A stretch of DNA of 64,000 nucleotides from an uncultured Senegalimassilia sp. (GTDB lineage: Bacteria; Actinomycetota; Coriobacteriia; Coriobacteriales; Eggerthellaceae): the NCBI RefSeq assembly GCF_934636665.1, contig NZ_CAKUAT010000005.1, positions 62,001-126,000 on the forward strand, read 5' to 3'. The notes below the pieces were generated by a model. The model was not told the DNA's origin and ran no database searches. It was given only the letters and a program-made list of their open reading frames with translations. Shown here in pieces: positions 50,497 to 60,325 of the stretch (the first letter of the stretch is position 1; every line of letters begins with the position of its first letter). A program made the position numbers and the translations under genes.

Positions 50497-51909
50497 ATGC
50501 CCGTTGACGTTCCCTACAATCCCGACTTCGCCCCTGAGGTGCCTGAGAGCTCCTCGATCCGTAAAATGGAGCCCCAGAACATAGAAGCTGAGAAATCGGT
50601 GTTGGCGGCGTGCCTGCTCAATCAGGAAGCCATCGAGGACGTTGCCGCCAAACTTATCCCTGACAACTTCTATCGAGCTGCCCATCAGCGGATTTTCGAG
50701 GCCATGCTCGATCTTTACACGCGTCACATCCCGCTTGACCAGATCTCGGTTGCCGATAACCTGAAGGCATCGGGCCAGCTTGAGGCCGTTGGAGGCCAGG
50801 CGTACATCCTGGAGCTTGCCAGCAATTCGTTCGCCCTGGTCAATTGGCAGAATCACGTTGAGATCGTCAAGCGCACGTCCATTCTGCGCGATCTTATCCG
50901 CGCATCCGGTGAGATTCGCTCGCTTGCCTACGATGCCCCTGACGACCTAGGCGTCGTTGTGGAGCAGGCGGAGAAAACGCTGTTCGCGGTCACGGAGAAG
51001 CGCGTGTCCAGTGCGTTTACCGGCATCGATACGCTGCTGGTGGATGCTTTCGAAGAACTGCAGGAGATGGCAGCGCAGGAAAACAAGATTTCGGGCGTTG
51101 CGTCGGGCTTCAAGGACGTCGACGACCTGTTCCACGGCTTCCGCGGCGGCGACTTGGTCATCCTTGCGGCTCGTCCTGGTGTAGGCAAGACGGCCTTCGC
51201 CCTGAACCTGTGCACGAGCGCGGCGAAACTGGGCGCCACCGTGGCGTTCTTGTCGCTGGAAATGAGCGCCTCCCAGCTGGTGCAACGTGTTCTTGCATCC
51301 GAGGCGCGCGTGAGCTTGTCGAAGCTGCGCGCCGGCCAGGTGCAGGACGCGGACTGGGCCGCCATCATCGAGGCATCCAGCAACCTTTCCAAACTGAAGA
51401 TCGAGTTCGACGACACGCCGGCGCTTTCCATTCTTGAACTGCGCGCGAAGGCGCGTCGTGAGCTGCGCGACGCTGAAAAGGGCCTGATCATCGTCGACTA
51501 CCTGCAGCTGATGCAGCCGCCGCAGGCGCGCCGCGACGGCAACCGCGCCGTCGAGGTCGCTGAAATCTCTCGTGGCCTGAAGGTGCTTGCCAAGGAAATG
51601 GACATGCCTGTCATCGCACTGTCGCAGCTTTCCCGTGCCGTGGAGATGCGCGGCAAGAAGCGCCCGATGCTGTCCGACCTGCGTGAATCCGGCGCTATCG
51701 AGCAAGACGCCGACATCGTCATGTTCATTGACCGAAGCATGGATGAGATGGAAGCGGAAAGCGAAGACCGTCCCGACTTGGGTACGGCAGAGCTGATCGT
51801 CGCCAAGCACCGCAACGGTCCCACGCGCGATATCACGCTCGCCTTCAACGCGGAATACACGCGCTTCATGGACTTCATCGACGATTCACGCGTTCCCGAC
51901 TATATGTAG
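50497..51909 (+). CDS. dnaB: Replicative DNA helicase DnaB
   Basis: A 470-residue hexameric helicase that unwinds the fork. The N-terminal domain has MEPQNIEAEKSVLAACLLNQEAI. The RecA-like domain has Walker A LAARPGVGKTAFALN near residue 225, Walker B LIIVDYLQLM, and SQLSRAVEMR with LSDLRESGAIEQDAD. No intein is present. ATG 50497 is best spaced from AAAGGA; ATGs at 50464 and 50488 are also in frame. It follows the rplI terminator and is 35 bp upstream of the nuclease gene. Confidence 0.97.
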   Translation: MPVDVPYNPDFAPEVPESSSIRKMEPQNIEAEKSVLAACLLNQEAIEDVAAKLIPDNFYRAAHQRIFEAMLDLYTRHIPLDQISVADNLKASGQLEAVGGQAYILELASNSFALVNWQNHVEIVKRTSILRDLIRASGEIRSLAYDAPDDLGVVVEQAEKTLFAVTEKRVSSAFTGIDTLLVDAFEELQEMAAQENKISGVASGFKDVDDLFHGFRGGDLVILAARPGVGKTAFALNLCTSAAKLGATVAFLSLEMSASQLVQRVLASEARVSLSKLRAGQVQDADWAAIIEASSNLSKLKIEFDDTPALSILELRAKARRELRDAEKGLIIVDYLQLMQPPQARRDGNRAVEVAEISRGLKVLAKEMDMPVIALSQLSRAVEMRGKKRPMLSDLRESGAIEQDADIVMFIDRSMDEMEAESEDRPDLGTAELIVAKHRNGPTRDITLAFNAEYTRFMDFIDDSRVPDYM

Positions 51910-51944
51910 CGCACGCAACGACGGGGCCGGGGTAAACTGAAGCT

Positions 51945-53231
51945 ATGACTGAGAGCCTGACATTCCTCCACACCGCCGATCTTCACCTTGGCGCGCCTTT
52001 CCGCGGCCTTGCCAAGGTGTCGCCTGCGTGGGCTGCCCGATTGGTGCAGGCCATCGCTGAAGCATTCGATCGCGTCATAGACACGGCAGTTTCCCGCAAG
52101 GTGGACTTCGTGGTCATCTCGGGCGACGTGTTCGACGCGTCGCGCGCGTCATACGGCGACTACCTGCGTTTCTTCGAGGGAATGCGAACGCTGGGAAAAG
52201 CGGGAATCCCCGTGTATCTGATCACGGGCAACCACGATCCCTACACCTCGTGGCAGCAAAGCACGTTCTCCTTGCCGGAGAACGTCCATATGCTGCCGGC
52301 GGACAAGCCGGGTTTCGAGCTGTTCAGGCGCAACGGGAAGCCGCTTTGCATCATCGGCGGCCGCGGATACTACAACCAATCGTGGCCCATAGACGAATGC
52401 ATTGCCGACGGCATCACGCGAAATGCGGCGCTTGCGGCCCTTCAGCAGCGCGAACCTGACGTTGCGCAGGTCCCCTTCGCCATCGGCATGCTGCATACCG
52501 GGCTGAACTTGGACCCCGTGAAAGCGCCGGTCAACCCCTCGGTGCTGCTTTCCGCCGGCATGGATTACTGGGCGTGCGGGCATATCCACATGCGATACAT
52601 CCATCCCGGCGAGGATGGCCCCCGCATCGCGTTCTCCGGGTGCATCCAGGGGCGCGACATCAAGGAAACGGGTCCGCGCGGGGCGCAGCTGGTCACGCTT
52701 TCCCAAGGCGCGGTCCCGCAGCTTGAATTCATCCCCACGGCAAGCGTGGTATGGCAGCGCCTGCGCGTGGACGTGTCCGATTGCACCACGTTGCCCGAGA
52801 TCAGCGACCTGATCATTCGGGAGCTGTTCCGTGCGAACGGCAAAGCGCACTGCGAGGAGATGATCTCGCGCATCGTGTTGACGGGCACGACCGCGCTTCA
52901 CGAGGTGCTTTCCCGTCCCGATGTGCTCGAGGACCTGCGCAAGCATGTGAACGATTCGTACGCGTCGTTCTTCTGCGACACCATGGTCGACGAAACGAAG
53001 GAGCCGCGCGATAAGCAGGCCCTGCGTGAGGAAGGGTTGTTTCCGGCGGTGTTTTTGCGTGTGGCCGAGACGCAGCGATTCCTTCCCGAAGAGCAGGTGG
53101 CCTTCCTGCAGCAGGAGTTCCTCGATCGAGGGCTGCAGATGCCGTCGAGCTGCGCCGGCAAGGTGGGGAAGTTGTCGGAGCAGGCCGAGGACCTGGTGCT
53201 CGATATGCTGTCGCAAGGGGAAGAGCGCTAG
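51945..53231 (+). CDS. SbcD/YhaO-like metallophosphoesterase (DNA exonuclease)
   Basis: A 428-residue calcineurin-type phosphoesterase. Metal-binding motifs are FLHTADLHLG (8-17), VISGDVFDAS, TGNHDP, and LHTGLN with CGHIH. This set defines SbcD/Mre11/YhaO DNA repair nucleases. The C-terminal 150 residues are helical. Its stop overlaps the start of the YhaN-like ATPase by one base, so the two are a coupled pair, as in B. subtilis yhaO-yhaN. Expected role: double-strand break processing. Confidence 0.9.
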   Translation: MTESLTFLHTADLHLGAPFRGLAKVSPAWAARLVQAIAEAFDRVIDTAVSRKVDFVVISGDVFDASRASYGDYLRFFEGMRTLGKAGIPVYLITGNHDPYTSWQQSTFSLPENVHMLPADKPGFELFRRNGKPLCIIGGRGYYNQSWPIDECIADGITRNAALAALQQREPDVAQVPFAIGMLHTGLNLDPVKAPVNPSVLLSAGMDYWACGHIHMRYIHPGEDGPRIAFSGCIQGRDIKETGPRGAQLVTLSQGAVPQLEFIPTASVVWQRLRVDVSDCTTLPEISDLIIRELFRANGKAHCEEMISRIVLTGTTALHEVLSRPDVLEDLRKHVNDSYASFFCDTMVDETKEPRDKQALREEGLFPAVFLRVAETQRFLPEEQVAFLQQEFLDRGLQMPSSCAGKVGKLSEQAEDLVLDMLSQGEER

Positions 53232-55408
53232 TGGGCAAGTATCTGGAACATATCAAGATGGACGCGTTCGGGGCGTTCTCCAACCGTCTGATCGGGCCGT
53301 TCGGGCCGGGTATGAACGTGGTGTTCGGCCGCAATGAGGCCGGCAAGACCACGTTTGCCCAGTTCGTAGGTGGCGTCCTGTTCGGTTGGGAAGAGGCCCG
53401 CGGCCAACGCAACACCTATAAGCCCGATAACGCCGAACGTGCGGGAACGCTGTTCTTCGCCAACGAGGACGGCTCGGAGGCATCGCGAGTCTCGCGCATC
53501 CGCAATGCCGATGGGCTGCAGGGCGACGCGTCGGTCGCCGACGACATCGACCGCGAAACGTATCGCACCATGTTCAGCCTGACCAGCGACGAGCTGCGCC
53601 AGCTGCGCAACACCACCGATGTGACGGCCAAGCTGCTCACGGCCGGTTCTGGCACGGGGGCTTCCCCGGCGCATGCGCTGATCGCGCTGCAAGATCGCCT
53701 GGCGCAGTTCACCTCAAAGGCCGCTGCGTCCGAGAAATCGCTGGTGAAGCTCGAAGCGGAGCAGGATGAGCTGCGCCGTCGCATCGCCGTCGAATCCGAT
53801 CGTGTAGAACGCCTGAAGCGCGAGGACCACGAGTTCGCCGAGCTGAAGCCGCAGCGCGATGAGTTGCTGGCCAAGATCGGCGACCTCAATACCGCCATCG
53901 AGACGCTGAAGGCGAATCGCAAAACGCTGGAGAAGACCGAGGCCGACGAAGCCGAGCTGCAGGAAAAGATCGCCGATCTGCGCGCTCAGGAGGAGAGCCT
54001 GCGCTGCGAGCATAGGCTGGCGCAGCGCGAGCATCCCGAAGAGCTGGCGGGCATCACGGCCACTGAGGAACGCCATCTGCGCGATCGCATTGAGGCGCTT
54101 GCCGTCCAGGAGGCGAAGACGGAGCACGCCGTCGACTTAGCGCGCGACAACTACGCAACTTCGAAGGCGGCCTACGAGGCGATGCTCGAAACGCAGGATG
54201 AGCAGGATGAGAGCATGCGCGCACGCCGTCAGCAGCGCGTGCAGATCGGTCTTTCCGTGGCGCTGCCTGTGGCCTTCATGTTCGCGGGCATCCCGCTGTT
54301 CATGCATGGCCGCGAGATCACCAGCCTGTCGTTCACCGCGCTGGGATTCTTCCTGGTGTTGGTGGCAGTGGTGCTCGCCGCCGCCTCGCTGATCATGCTG
54401 TTCAAGCCGGGCAGGAAAGGAGATGAGCGCTCCCAACGCGTTCAGGACCGGCACTGGGTCATGCTGCAGGACAAGAAGAAGCTGGAAGCATGCCTGGCCG
54501 AACAGGGGAAACAACGCCAGGCCGTACGGGCCGAGCTTGCCGCCGCGGGGCTTTCCGAGGCGAAGGATTCCCTGCGCCACGCTCGTGCGCTGCTTGATGA
54601 GGCGAAGGACGTTCGCGCGGAGAACGCCCTGTACGTGCAGCGCAAGCAGGCGCTCGTATCACGCCGCACGGCGTTGGAGGAGTCGCTAGAGAAGGCCCGC
54701 GAAACGCGTGAGGGCCTGTACGCGGAGATCGGCATGCGCCGCGAACGCGGAACGCTCGAGGCCGTGGACGCCTTCATCGCGCGCAAAACGCGTCAGCGCG
54801 AGGGTCTGATGGAGACGAGCGAGCACCTGAACCGCCGCTACGGCGAGCTTCGCCAGCTGCTTTCCCAAGCGAAGGGCGAGCGCAGCTTCGACGAGCTGAA
54901 GCTTCAGGCCCAGCAGCTCCAAACGCGCCGCGACGAGGCGGCCATGGAGTTCGCGAAGCTGCTGCTGGCGCGCCATATGCTCGAGGCGGCCATCGCGTCG
55001 TGGGAGAGCAAAAGCCAGCCCGAGGTGTACGCCCGCGCAAGCGAGCTGCTCAGCTTGATGACCGACGGCAAGTGGGTGAAGGTGTCCATGAGCGCCGACG
55101 GCCGTCTTCAGGTGACCGACGCGCTGCGCACCGTGCGCGAGCCCGTGCATCTGTCGCTGGGCACGTGCCAGCAGCTGTACCTGGCGCTGCGTATTGCGCT
55201 GCTCGTCACCGCCGACAACGTGGGACGCGCCGTTCCCATCATCGCGGACGACATCCTGGTGAACTTCGATTCCCAGCGCCGTGCGGGTGCGGCGAAGGCA
55301 TTGGCCCAGCTGGCGTGTCACCGTCAGGTCATTTTGCTGACCTGCCATGAAGAAATCGTTGAAACCATGCGCGTGGCCGATCCGGGCCTTACCGAAGTGG
55401 TTCTGTAG
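53231..55408 (+). CDS. YhaN-like SMC/Rad50-type ATPase with membrane hairpin
   Basis: A 725-residue ABC-type ATPase. Walker A FGRNEAGKTTFAQF lies at residues 33-46. Coiled-coil arms (about 165-335 and 395-590) are broken by two TMs at about 338-357 and 368-391. The C-terminal half holds VHLSLGTCQQLYLALRIALL (signature) and PIIADDILVNFD (Walker B). It matches the YhaN/AAA_27 family that partners the nuclease YhaO. The TM pair in place of a Rad50 zinc hook suggests tethering at the membrane. The start is GTG 53231. Confidence 0.9.
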   Translation: MGKYLEHIKMDAFGAFSNRLIGPFGPGMNVVFGRNEAGKTTFAQFVGGVLFGWEEARGQRNTYKPDNAERAGTLFFANEDGSEASRVSRIRNADGLQGDASVADDIDRETYRTMFSLTSDELRQLRNTTDVTAKLLTAGSGTGASPAHALIALQDRLAQFTSKAAASEKSLVKLEAEQDELRRRIAVESDRVERLKREDHEFAELKPQRDELLAKIGDLNTAIETLKANRKTLEKTEADEAELQEKIADLRAQEESLRCEHRLAQREHPEELAGITATEERHLRDRIEALAVQEAKTEHAVDLARDNYATSKAAYEAMLETQDEQDESMRARRQQRVQIGLSVALPVAFMFAGIPLFMHGREITSLSFTALGFFLVLVAVVLAAASLIMLFKPGRKGDERSQRVQDRHWVMLQDKKKLEACLAEQGKQRQAVRAELAAAGLSEAKDSLRHARALLDEAKDVRAENALYVQRKQALVSRRTALEESLEKARETREGLYAEIGMRRERGTLEAVDAFIARKTRQREGLMETSEHLNRRYGELRQLLSQAKGERSFDELKLQAQQLQTRRDEAAMEFAKLLLARHMLEAAIASWESKSQPEVYARASELLSLMTDGKWVKVSMSADGRLQVTDALRTVREPVHLSLGTCQQLYLALRIALLVTADNVGRAVPIIADDILVNFDSQRRAGAAKALAQLACHRQVILLTCHEEIVETMRVADPGLTEVVL

Positions 55409-55453
55409 TACACTGTGAGGGTTGCGACACTGTTATCGAAAGGATGCGCACAC

Positions 55454-56764
55454 ATGCCCAGCACCGTTCTGGTTGGCGCCCAATGGGGCGACGAAGGTAA
55501 AGGCAAGATCACCGATCTCATTGCTAGCGAATACGATTACGTCGTCCGTTATCAGGGCGGCAACAACGCAGGCCATACCGTTATCCACGGCGACAAGAAG
55601 CTGGCGCTTCACCTGATGCCCTCCGGCGTCATGTACGAGAACGCCATTCCCGTCATCGGCAACGGCGTGGTGGTCGACCCCGGCGTGCTGGTCAAGGAAA
55701 TGGCCATGCTCGAGGCCGAGGGTATCTCCTGCAAGAACCTCAAGATCAGCTGCGACGCGCATGTCATCATGCCGTACCACAAGGATCTCGACGGCGCCGA
55801 TGAGAAGAGCCTGGGCGATCATAAGATCGGCACCACCAAGCGCGGCATCGGCCCGTGCTACCAGGACAAGGTGGCTCGCAAGGGTATCCGCATCCAGGAC
55901 CTCATGGACGAGAAGATTTTCCGCCTGAAGGTCGAAACCGCCCTGATTCAGAAGAATGCCATCCTGGAGAAGATCTACGGCCTGCACACCTACACGGTCG
56001 AGGAGATCTGCGAGGAGTACCTGCCGTACGCCCGCATCCTCAAGCCGTACATGGCCGAGACCAGCCAGATGCTGAACAACGCCGTGCGCGAGGGCAAGTC
56101 CATCCTGTTCGAGGGCGCGCAGGGCACCCTGCTCGACATCGACCACGGCACGTATCCCTACGTCACGTCCTCTTCCTGCTGCGCCGGCGGCGCTGCTACC
56201 GGTTCGGGCGTGGGCCCGGTCAACATCGACCGCGTGCTGGGCATCCAGAAGGCCTACATCACCCGCGTCGGCGGCGGTCCTTTCCCCACCGAGCTGACGT
56301 ACTCCGAGGACGGCGGCGAAGGCCTTGAGGCCGAGGAAGGCGAGACGCTGTGCCAGGTCGGCCATGAGTATGGCGTGACCACGGGCCGCAAGCGCCGCTG
56401 CGGTTGGTTCGACGCCGTCATCGCGCGCTACGCCGCCGATGTCAACGGCCTGACCGACGTGGCCCTGACCAAGCTCGATGTGCTTTCCGCCTTCGACACC
56501 ATCAAGGTGTGCGTGGCCTATGAGTGCAATGGCGAGCGTTACGATTACTTCCCCATGCAGCAAAGCGTCCTGTTCCACGCCAAGCCCGTGTACGAGGAGC
56601 TGCCCGGCTGGAAGGGCGAGGACATCACTTCCTGCCGCACGTTTGACGAGCTGCCGGAGAACGCCAAGAGCTACGTGGAGTATCTCGAGAAGAAGGTGGG
56701 CGTGCCCATCAGCATCGTGGCCGTCGGCCCCGATCGCGACCAGACCATCATGCGCGGCTGGTAA
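55454..56764 (+). CDS. purA: Adenylosuccinate synthetase
   Basis: A 436-residue PurA that converts IMP, Asp and GTP to adenylosuccinate. GAQWGDEGKGKITDL (P-loop) is at residues 8-22, followed by QGGNNAGHTVIHG, GTTKRGIGPCYQDK and ITRVGGGPFPTEL. GRKRRCGWFDAV and LDVLSAFDTIKVC are near the C-terminus. Normal length. ATG 55454 follows AAGGA at slightly long spacing. It stands 123 bp before purD. Confidence 0.97.
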   Translation: MPSTVLVGAQWGDEGKGKITDLIASEYDYVVRYQGGNNAGHTVIHGDKKLALHLMPSGVMYENAIPVIGNGVVVDPGVLVKEMAMLEAEGISCKNLKISCDAHVIMPYHKDLDGADEKSLGDHKIGTTKRGIGPCYQDKVARKGIRIQDLMDEKIFRLKVETALIQKNAILEKIYGLHTYTVEEICEEYLPYARILKPYMAETSQMLNNAVREGKSILFEGAQGTLLDIDHGTYPYVTSSSCCAGGAATGSGVGPVNIDRVLGIQKAYITRVGGGPFPTELTYSEDGGEGLEAEEGETLCQVGHEYGVTTGRKRRCGWFDAVIARYAADVNGLTDVALTKLDVLSAFDTIKVCVAYECNGERYDYFPMQQSVLFHAKPVYEELPGWKGEDITSCRTFDELPENAKSYVEYLEKKVGVPISIVAVGPDRDQTIMRGW

Positions 56765-56814
56765 GGCGTCGATAAACTTGATGGACTGCTGTCACTGAAT
56801 AGCGAAGCGAATCC

Positions 56815-56850
56815 CGTGCGGGGCTGCATGAATCTGCGGTCCCGCACACG
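56815..56850 (+). terminator. Hairpin between purA and purD
   Basis: Stem GTGCGGG / CCCGCAC with about a 20-base loop and no good T run. It could be a weak terminator or an attenuator-like structure. Confidence 0.35.
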
Positions 56851-56887
56851 CATATTATCCGAGAGCTGGAAATGGAGGGTTAGTTAC

Positions 56888-58180
56888 ATGAACATCTTGG
56901 TTTTGGGCGGCGGCGGCCGTGAGCACGCCATTGCGTGGGCCTTGGCGAAATCCCCCCGTACCGACAACCTGTACGTGGCCCCGGGCAACGGCGGAACGGA
57001 CTCCGTCGCGCAGAACGTGGAGGGCCTGAACGCCGAGGATGGCCAGGCCGTCCTGGAGTTCGTGAAGGGCAACGCCATCGACCTGGTGGTCATCGGCCCG
57101 GAAGCGCCGCTGGTGGCGGGCGTGGCCGACGTGCTGCGCGAAGCTGGCGTGGCGGTCTTCGGTCCCGATGCGCAGGGTGCGCAGCTCGAGGGTAGCAAGA
57201 CGTACAGCAAGGAGTTCATGCAGGCCAACGGCATTCCCACGGCTCGCTATGGCAGCTTCACCGAGCTGAAGCCGGCGCTTGAGTATGTGCACGAGCTGGG
57301 CGCTCCCGTCGTCGTGAAGGCCGACGGCCTGGCAGCTGGCAAGGGCGTTGTCGTTGCCGATACCATCGAGGTGGCGGAGAACGCCGTGCGCAGCTGCTTC
57401 GACGGCGCGTTTGGCTCTGCGGGCTCGAAGGTGCTCGTTGAGGAGTGCCTCACCGGCCCGGAGTGCTCGCTGCTCGCGTTCGTCTCCGGCGGCAAGGCGC
57501 ACTGCATGGCAACCGCCCAGGACCACAAGCGCGCCTTCGACGGCGACCGCGGCCCGAACACGGGCGGCATGGGCGTGTACTCCCCGGTGCCCATCGTCAC
57601 CGATGAGGAGCTTGCCGACATGACGCACATGATGAAGGTCGCCGCGGCGGCAACGGCGCGCGAGCCCTTCAAGAACGATTACCGCGGCGTGCTCTACGGC
57701 GGCTTCATGCTGACGCCCGAGGGGCCGAAGGTGCTGGAGTACAACGCCCGTTTCGGCGATCCCGAGACGCAGGTCGTCCTGCCGCGTCTGAAGACCGACC
57801 TGGTCGACGTCATGATGGCCGTGGCCGAAGGCCGTCCCGACGACATCGAGCTCGAGTGGGACGACCAGTGGGCCGTGTGCGTGGTGCTGGCTTCCGCCGG
57901 CTACCCGGGCAAGTACGAGAAGGGCAAGGTCATCCTGGGCGTTGAGGATGCCGAGGCTATGGATGGCGTGACGGTGTTCCATGCCGGCACCGCCCGCAAC
58001 GCCGATGGCGAGCTCGTTACCGCTGGCGGCCGCGTGCTCAACGTGGTCGCGCTGGGCAAGACGTTCGACGATGCCCGTGCGAAGGCCTACGAGGCATGCG
58101 ACGTCATCAACTTCGAGGGCAAGCAGCTGCGCTCCGACATCGGCGCGAAGGCCGCCGCAGGTCGCGGAGCTTGGGCGTAA
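56888..58180 (+). CDS. purD: Phosphoribosylamine-glycine ligase (GAR synthetase)
   Basis: A 430-residue ATP-grasp enzyme for the second step of purine synthesis. MNILVLGGGGREHAIAW opens it, VVVKADGLAAGKGVVVA and HKRAFDGDRGPNTGGMGVYSP form the ATP site, and RFGDPETQVVLP and GGRVLNVVALG close it. ATG 56888 follows GGAGGG. It ends in a hairpin terminator. Confidence 0.97.
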   Translation: MNILVLGGGGREHAIAWALAKSPRTDNLYVAPGNGGTDSVAQNVEGLNAEDGQAVLEFVKGNAIDLVVIGPEAPLVAGVADVLREAGVAVFGPDAQGAQLEGSKTYSKEFMQANGIPTARYGSFTELKPALEYVHELGAPVVVKADGLAAGKGVVVADTIEVAENAVRSCFDGAFGSAGSKVLVEECLTGPECSLLAFVSGGKAHCMATAQDHKRAFDGDRGPNTGGMGVYSPVPIVTDEELADMTHMMKVAAAATAREPFKNDYRGVLYGGFMLTPEGPKVLEYNARFGDPETQVVLPRLKTDLVDVMMAVAEGRPDDIELEWDDQWAVCVVLASAGYPGKYEKGKVILGVEDAEAMDGVTVFHAGTARNADGELVTAGGRVLNVVALGKTFDDARAKAYEACDVINFEGKQLRSDIGAKAAAGRGAWA

Positions 58181-58235
58181 GGCCGCGTCTTTCGTGCACG
58201 GGGAGCGAAGCTTTCGTCGAGATTATATGAGACTG

Positions 58236-58264
58236 AAACGGTAGGATATAATTCCTACCGTTTT
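58236..58264 (+). terminator. Terminator of purD
   Basis: A near-perfect palindrome (AAACGGTAGGA / TCCTACCGTTT) with TATAAT in the loop, followed by T residues. Confidence 0.8.
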
Positions 58265-58293
58265 CACTAGGACGAGAAAAGGAGCGCGCGTAC

Positions 58294-59622
58294 ATGCTGT
58301 CAGAGCGCCTGCTTACGAACGTGGTTCGCCAATGCACGAACCAATACCTGAAGCTCAAACCCACCGATGAGGTGATGATGCCTGCACCTGAGCAGGGGAA
58401 ACGCTACATGCTGTACATGCACGTGCCGTTCTGCGAGCGCCTATGCCCGTACTGCAGCTTCAACAGGTTCCCGTTCAGCGAGGAGCGCGCCCGCCCGTAC
58501 TTCGAGAACATGCGCAAGGAGATGCGCATGCTGAAGGACCTGGGTTATGATTTCGACAGCGTTTACATCGGCGGCGGCACCCCCACCATCATGATCGATG
58601 AGCTGTGCGACACCATCGACCAGGCGCGCGAGCTGTTCAATATCCAGGAGGTTTCGAGCGAGACGAACCCGAACCACCTGATTCCCAGCTATCTGGACAA
58701 GCTGCAGGGCCGCGTGCAGCGCCTGTCCGTGGGCGTGCAAAGCTTCGATGATGGCCTGCTCAAGCAGATGGACCGCTACGACAAGTATGGCTGCGGCCAG
58801 GAGATCCTCGAGCGCATCCAGGACGCCAGCCCGTACTTCGTGTCTATGAACGCGGACATGATCTTCAACTTCCCGGCGCAAACCGAGGACATCCTGATCA
58901 ACGATATCGAGCGCGTCATCGAGAGCGGCTGCACGCAGACCACGTTCTACCCGCTGATGGCGTCGCCGTCGGTTGAGCGCAGCCTTGCGCGCACCGTTGG
59001 CAAGGTTGATTACGCTCGCGAGCAGAAGTATTACGAGATCATCAGCGAATTGCTGACGGGCGGCCCGCTGCACCTGTTCGAGCACGGTTCGGCGTGGACG
59101 TTCAACAAGAGGAACACGTCGGCCTCCGGTGAGGACGCCATGATCGACGAGTACGTGGTCGACTACGAGGAGTATCCGGCCATCGGCAGCGGCGGTATCA
59201 CGTACCTGGGCAGCAACTTGTATGTGAACACCTTCAGCGTGAAGGACTATAACAAGTGCATCGAGGCAGGTCACATGTCTATCATGGGCAAAACCACCTT
59301 TAGCAAGCGCGATCGCATGCGTTATCGCTTCATGATGCAGCTGTTCGGCCTGCGCCTTGATAAACGCCAGTTCAAGAAGGACTTCGGCTGCTCGGTGGAG
59401 ATGGGCCTGCCGGTGGAGATGGCGTTTATGAAGGCCTCGGGCGCGTTCGCTACCGACAACGCTGACGAGCTGACGCTGACCCCGAAGGGTCGTTACCTGC
59501 TGGTCGTCATGATGCGTCAGTTCTTCATCGGCGTGAACAACCTGCGTGACCAGGCCCGCGCTGCGCTTCCCGGCGAGGAGAAGGAGCTGCTGTTCGGCAG
59601 CGGCTGTGCCGAGTGCAAGTAG
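58294..59622 (+). CDS. Radical-SAM protein of the HemN/HemW family
   Basis: A 442-residue radical-SAM enzyme. The cluster motif CERLCPYCSF is near residue 50 (CxxxCxxC), then YIGGGTPTIM, VSSETNPNHL and RLSVGVQSFDDGLL, which are typical of oxygen-independent coproporphyrinogen oxidase-like proteins (HemN, HemW, ChuW/HutW). The C-terminus ends GSGCAECK, an extra Cys pair. Which family member it is cannot be decided by eye; heme handling is likely. ATG 58294 follows AAAGGAG. It stands alone between purD and tRNA-Phe. Confidence 0.82.
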   Translation: MLSERLLTNVVRQCTNQYLKLKPTDEVMMPAPEQGKRYMLYMHVPFCERLCPYCSFNRFPFSEERARPYFENMRKEMRMLKDLGYDFDSVYIGGGTPTIMIDELCDTIDQARELFNIQEVSSETNPNHLIPSYLDKLQGRVQRLSVGVQSFDDGLLKQMDRYDKYGCGQEILERIQDASPYFVSMNADMIFNFPAQTEDILINDIERVIESGCTQTTFYPLMASPSVERSLARTVGKVDYAREQKYYEIISELLTGGPLHLFEHGSAWTFNKRNTSASGEDAMIDEYVVDYEEYPAIGSGGITYLGSNLYVNTFSVKDYNKCIEAGHMSIMGKTTFSKRDRMRYRFMMQLFGLRLDKRQFKKDFGCSVEMGLPVEMAFMKASGAFATDNADELTLTPKGRYLLVVMMRQFFIGVNNLRDQARAALPGEEKELLFGSGCAECK

Positions 59623-59832
59623 CGGGGTGCGTTGCCGAAAGAACGCGCGAGTCGCGTTATGGCGGTGGTTTCGCAGCTAGCTGCTTAGCGGCAAGGTATG
59701 CATAGGTTCGCTGCTGTTGCCGAGCGGTCTCAAGCGTGTTGCATATTTGCTGGTCAAGTGCTCGTTTAGGGGTTGTTTGGGTAAGCTTTCCTGGGGAAGG
59801 AAAACGTATCTCAAAAAAGTTCTGAATCGGGG

Positions 59833-59861
59833 TTGACGAAAAACGTTTGCTGCCGTAATAT
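59833..59861 (+). promoter_or_regulatory. Promoter of tRNA-Phe
   Basis: TTGACG (59833-59838), a 17-bp spacer and TAATAT (59856-59861), 30 bp before the tRNA. The gap 59623-59832 shows nothing else that I can support. Confidence 0.8.
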
Positions 59862-59891
59862 ACTAACTCGCGTTCGCAACGAACGACTTCT

Positions 59892-59967
59892 GGTCGGGTA
59901 GCTCAGTTGGTAGAGCAGGGGACTGAAAATCCCCGTGCCGAGGGTTCAAGTCCCCCTCCGACCACCA
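59892..59967 (+). tRNA. tRNA-Phe (GAA)
   Basis: Acceptor GGTCGGG / TCCGACC with one G-T pair, D-arm TAGCTCAGTTGGTAGAGC, anticodon GAA in ACTGAAAAT, T-arm GGTTCAAGTCC, encoded CCA. Confidence 0.97.
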
Positions 59968-59975
59968 TGAACTTC

Positions 59976-60008
59976 AAAAGCCCGATGGTGAAAGCCATCG
60001 GGCTTTTT
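59976..60008 (+). terminator. Terminator after tRNA-Phe
   Basis: AAAAGCCCGATGG / CCATCGGGCTTTTT with a short loop. From 60010 to 60325 no gene or element can be supported; the DNA is pyrimidine-rich with one short palindrome CTGCGGATCCGCAG. Confidence 0.9.
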
Positions 60009-60325
60009 GTTGTTTTCGAACCTGTTATTCAGGTTTCGCAATTTCGCTCGTGCTGTGTTGGTTCCGTTATCCTGGCCTTGCCTTTCCGAATCCGTTGCCA
60101 GGATCTTCTGCGAACCTGCGGATCCGCAGTTGCTCGGCTCTCTTGCTGCTTAGGGTGTTTACTCTGATTCAGCTTTCTCGGTTTTGCTTCCCTAGCCTTG
60201 CTGCTCTCGCTTCCTTGGCTTTGTCACACTTCGATCTCCCATAATTTGCGTGCGGTTTTCGCAGTGCATCTTCTTCCGCGTTACACTGCCTTGGAAAGCA
60301 AATCACGTGTTGAAAGGGTTGCGAA

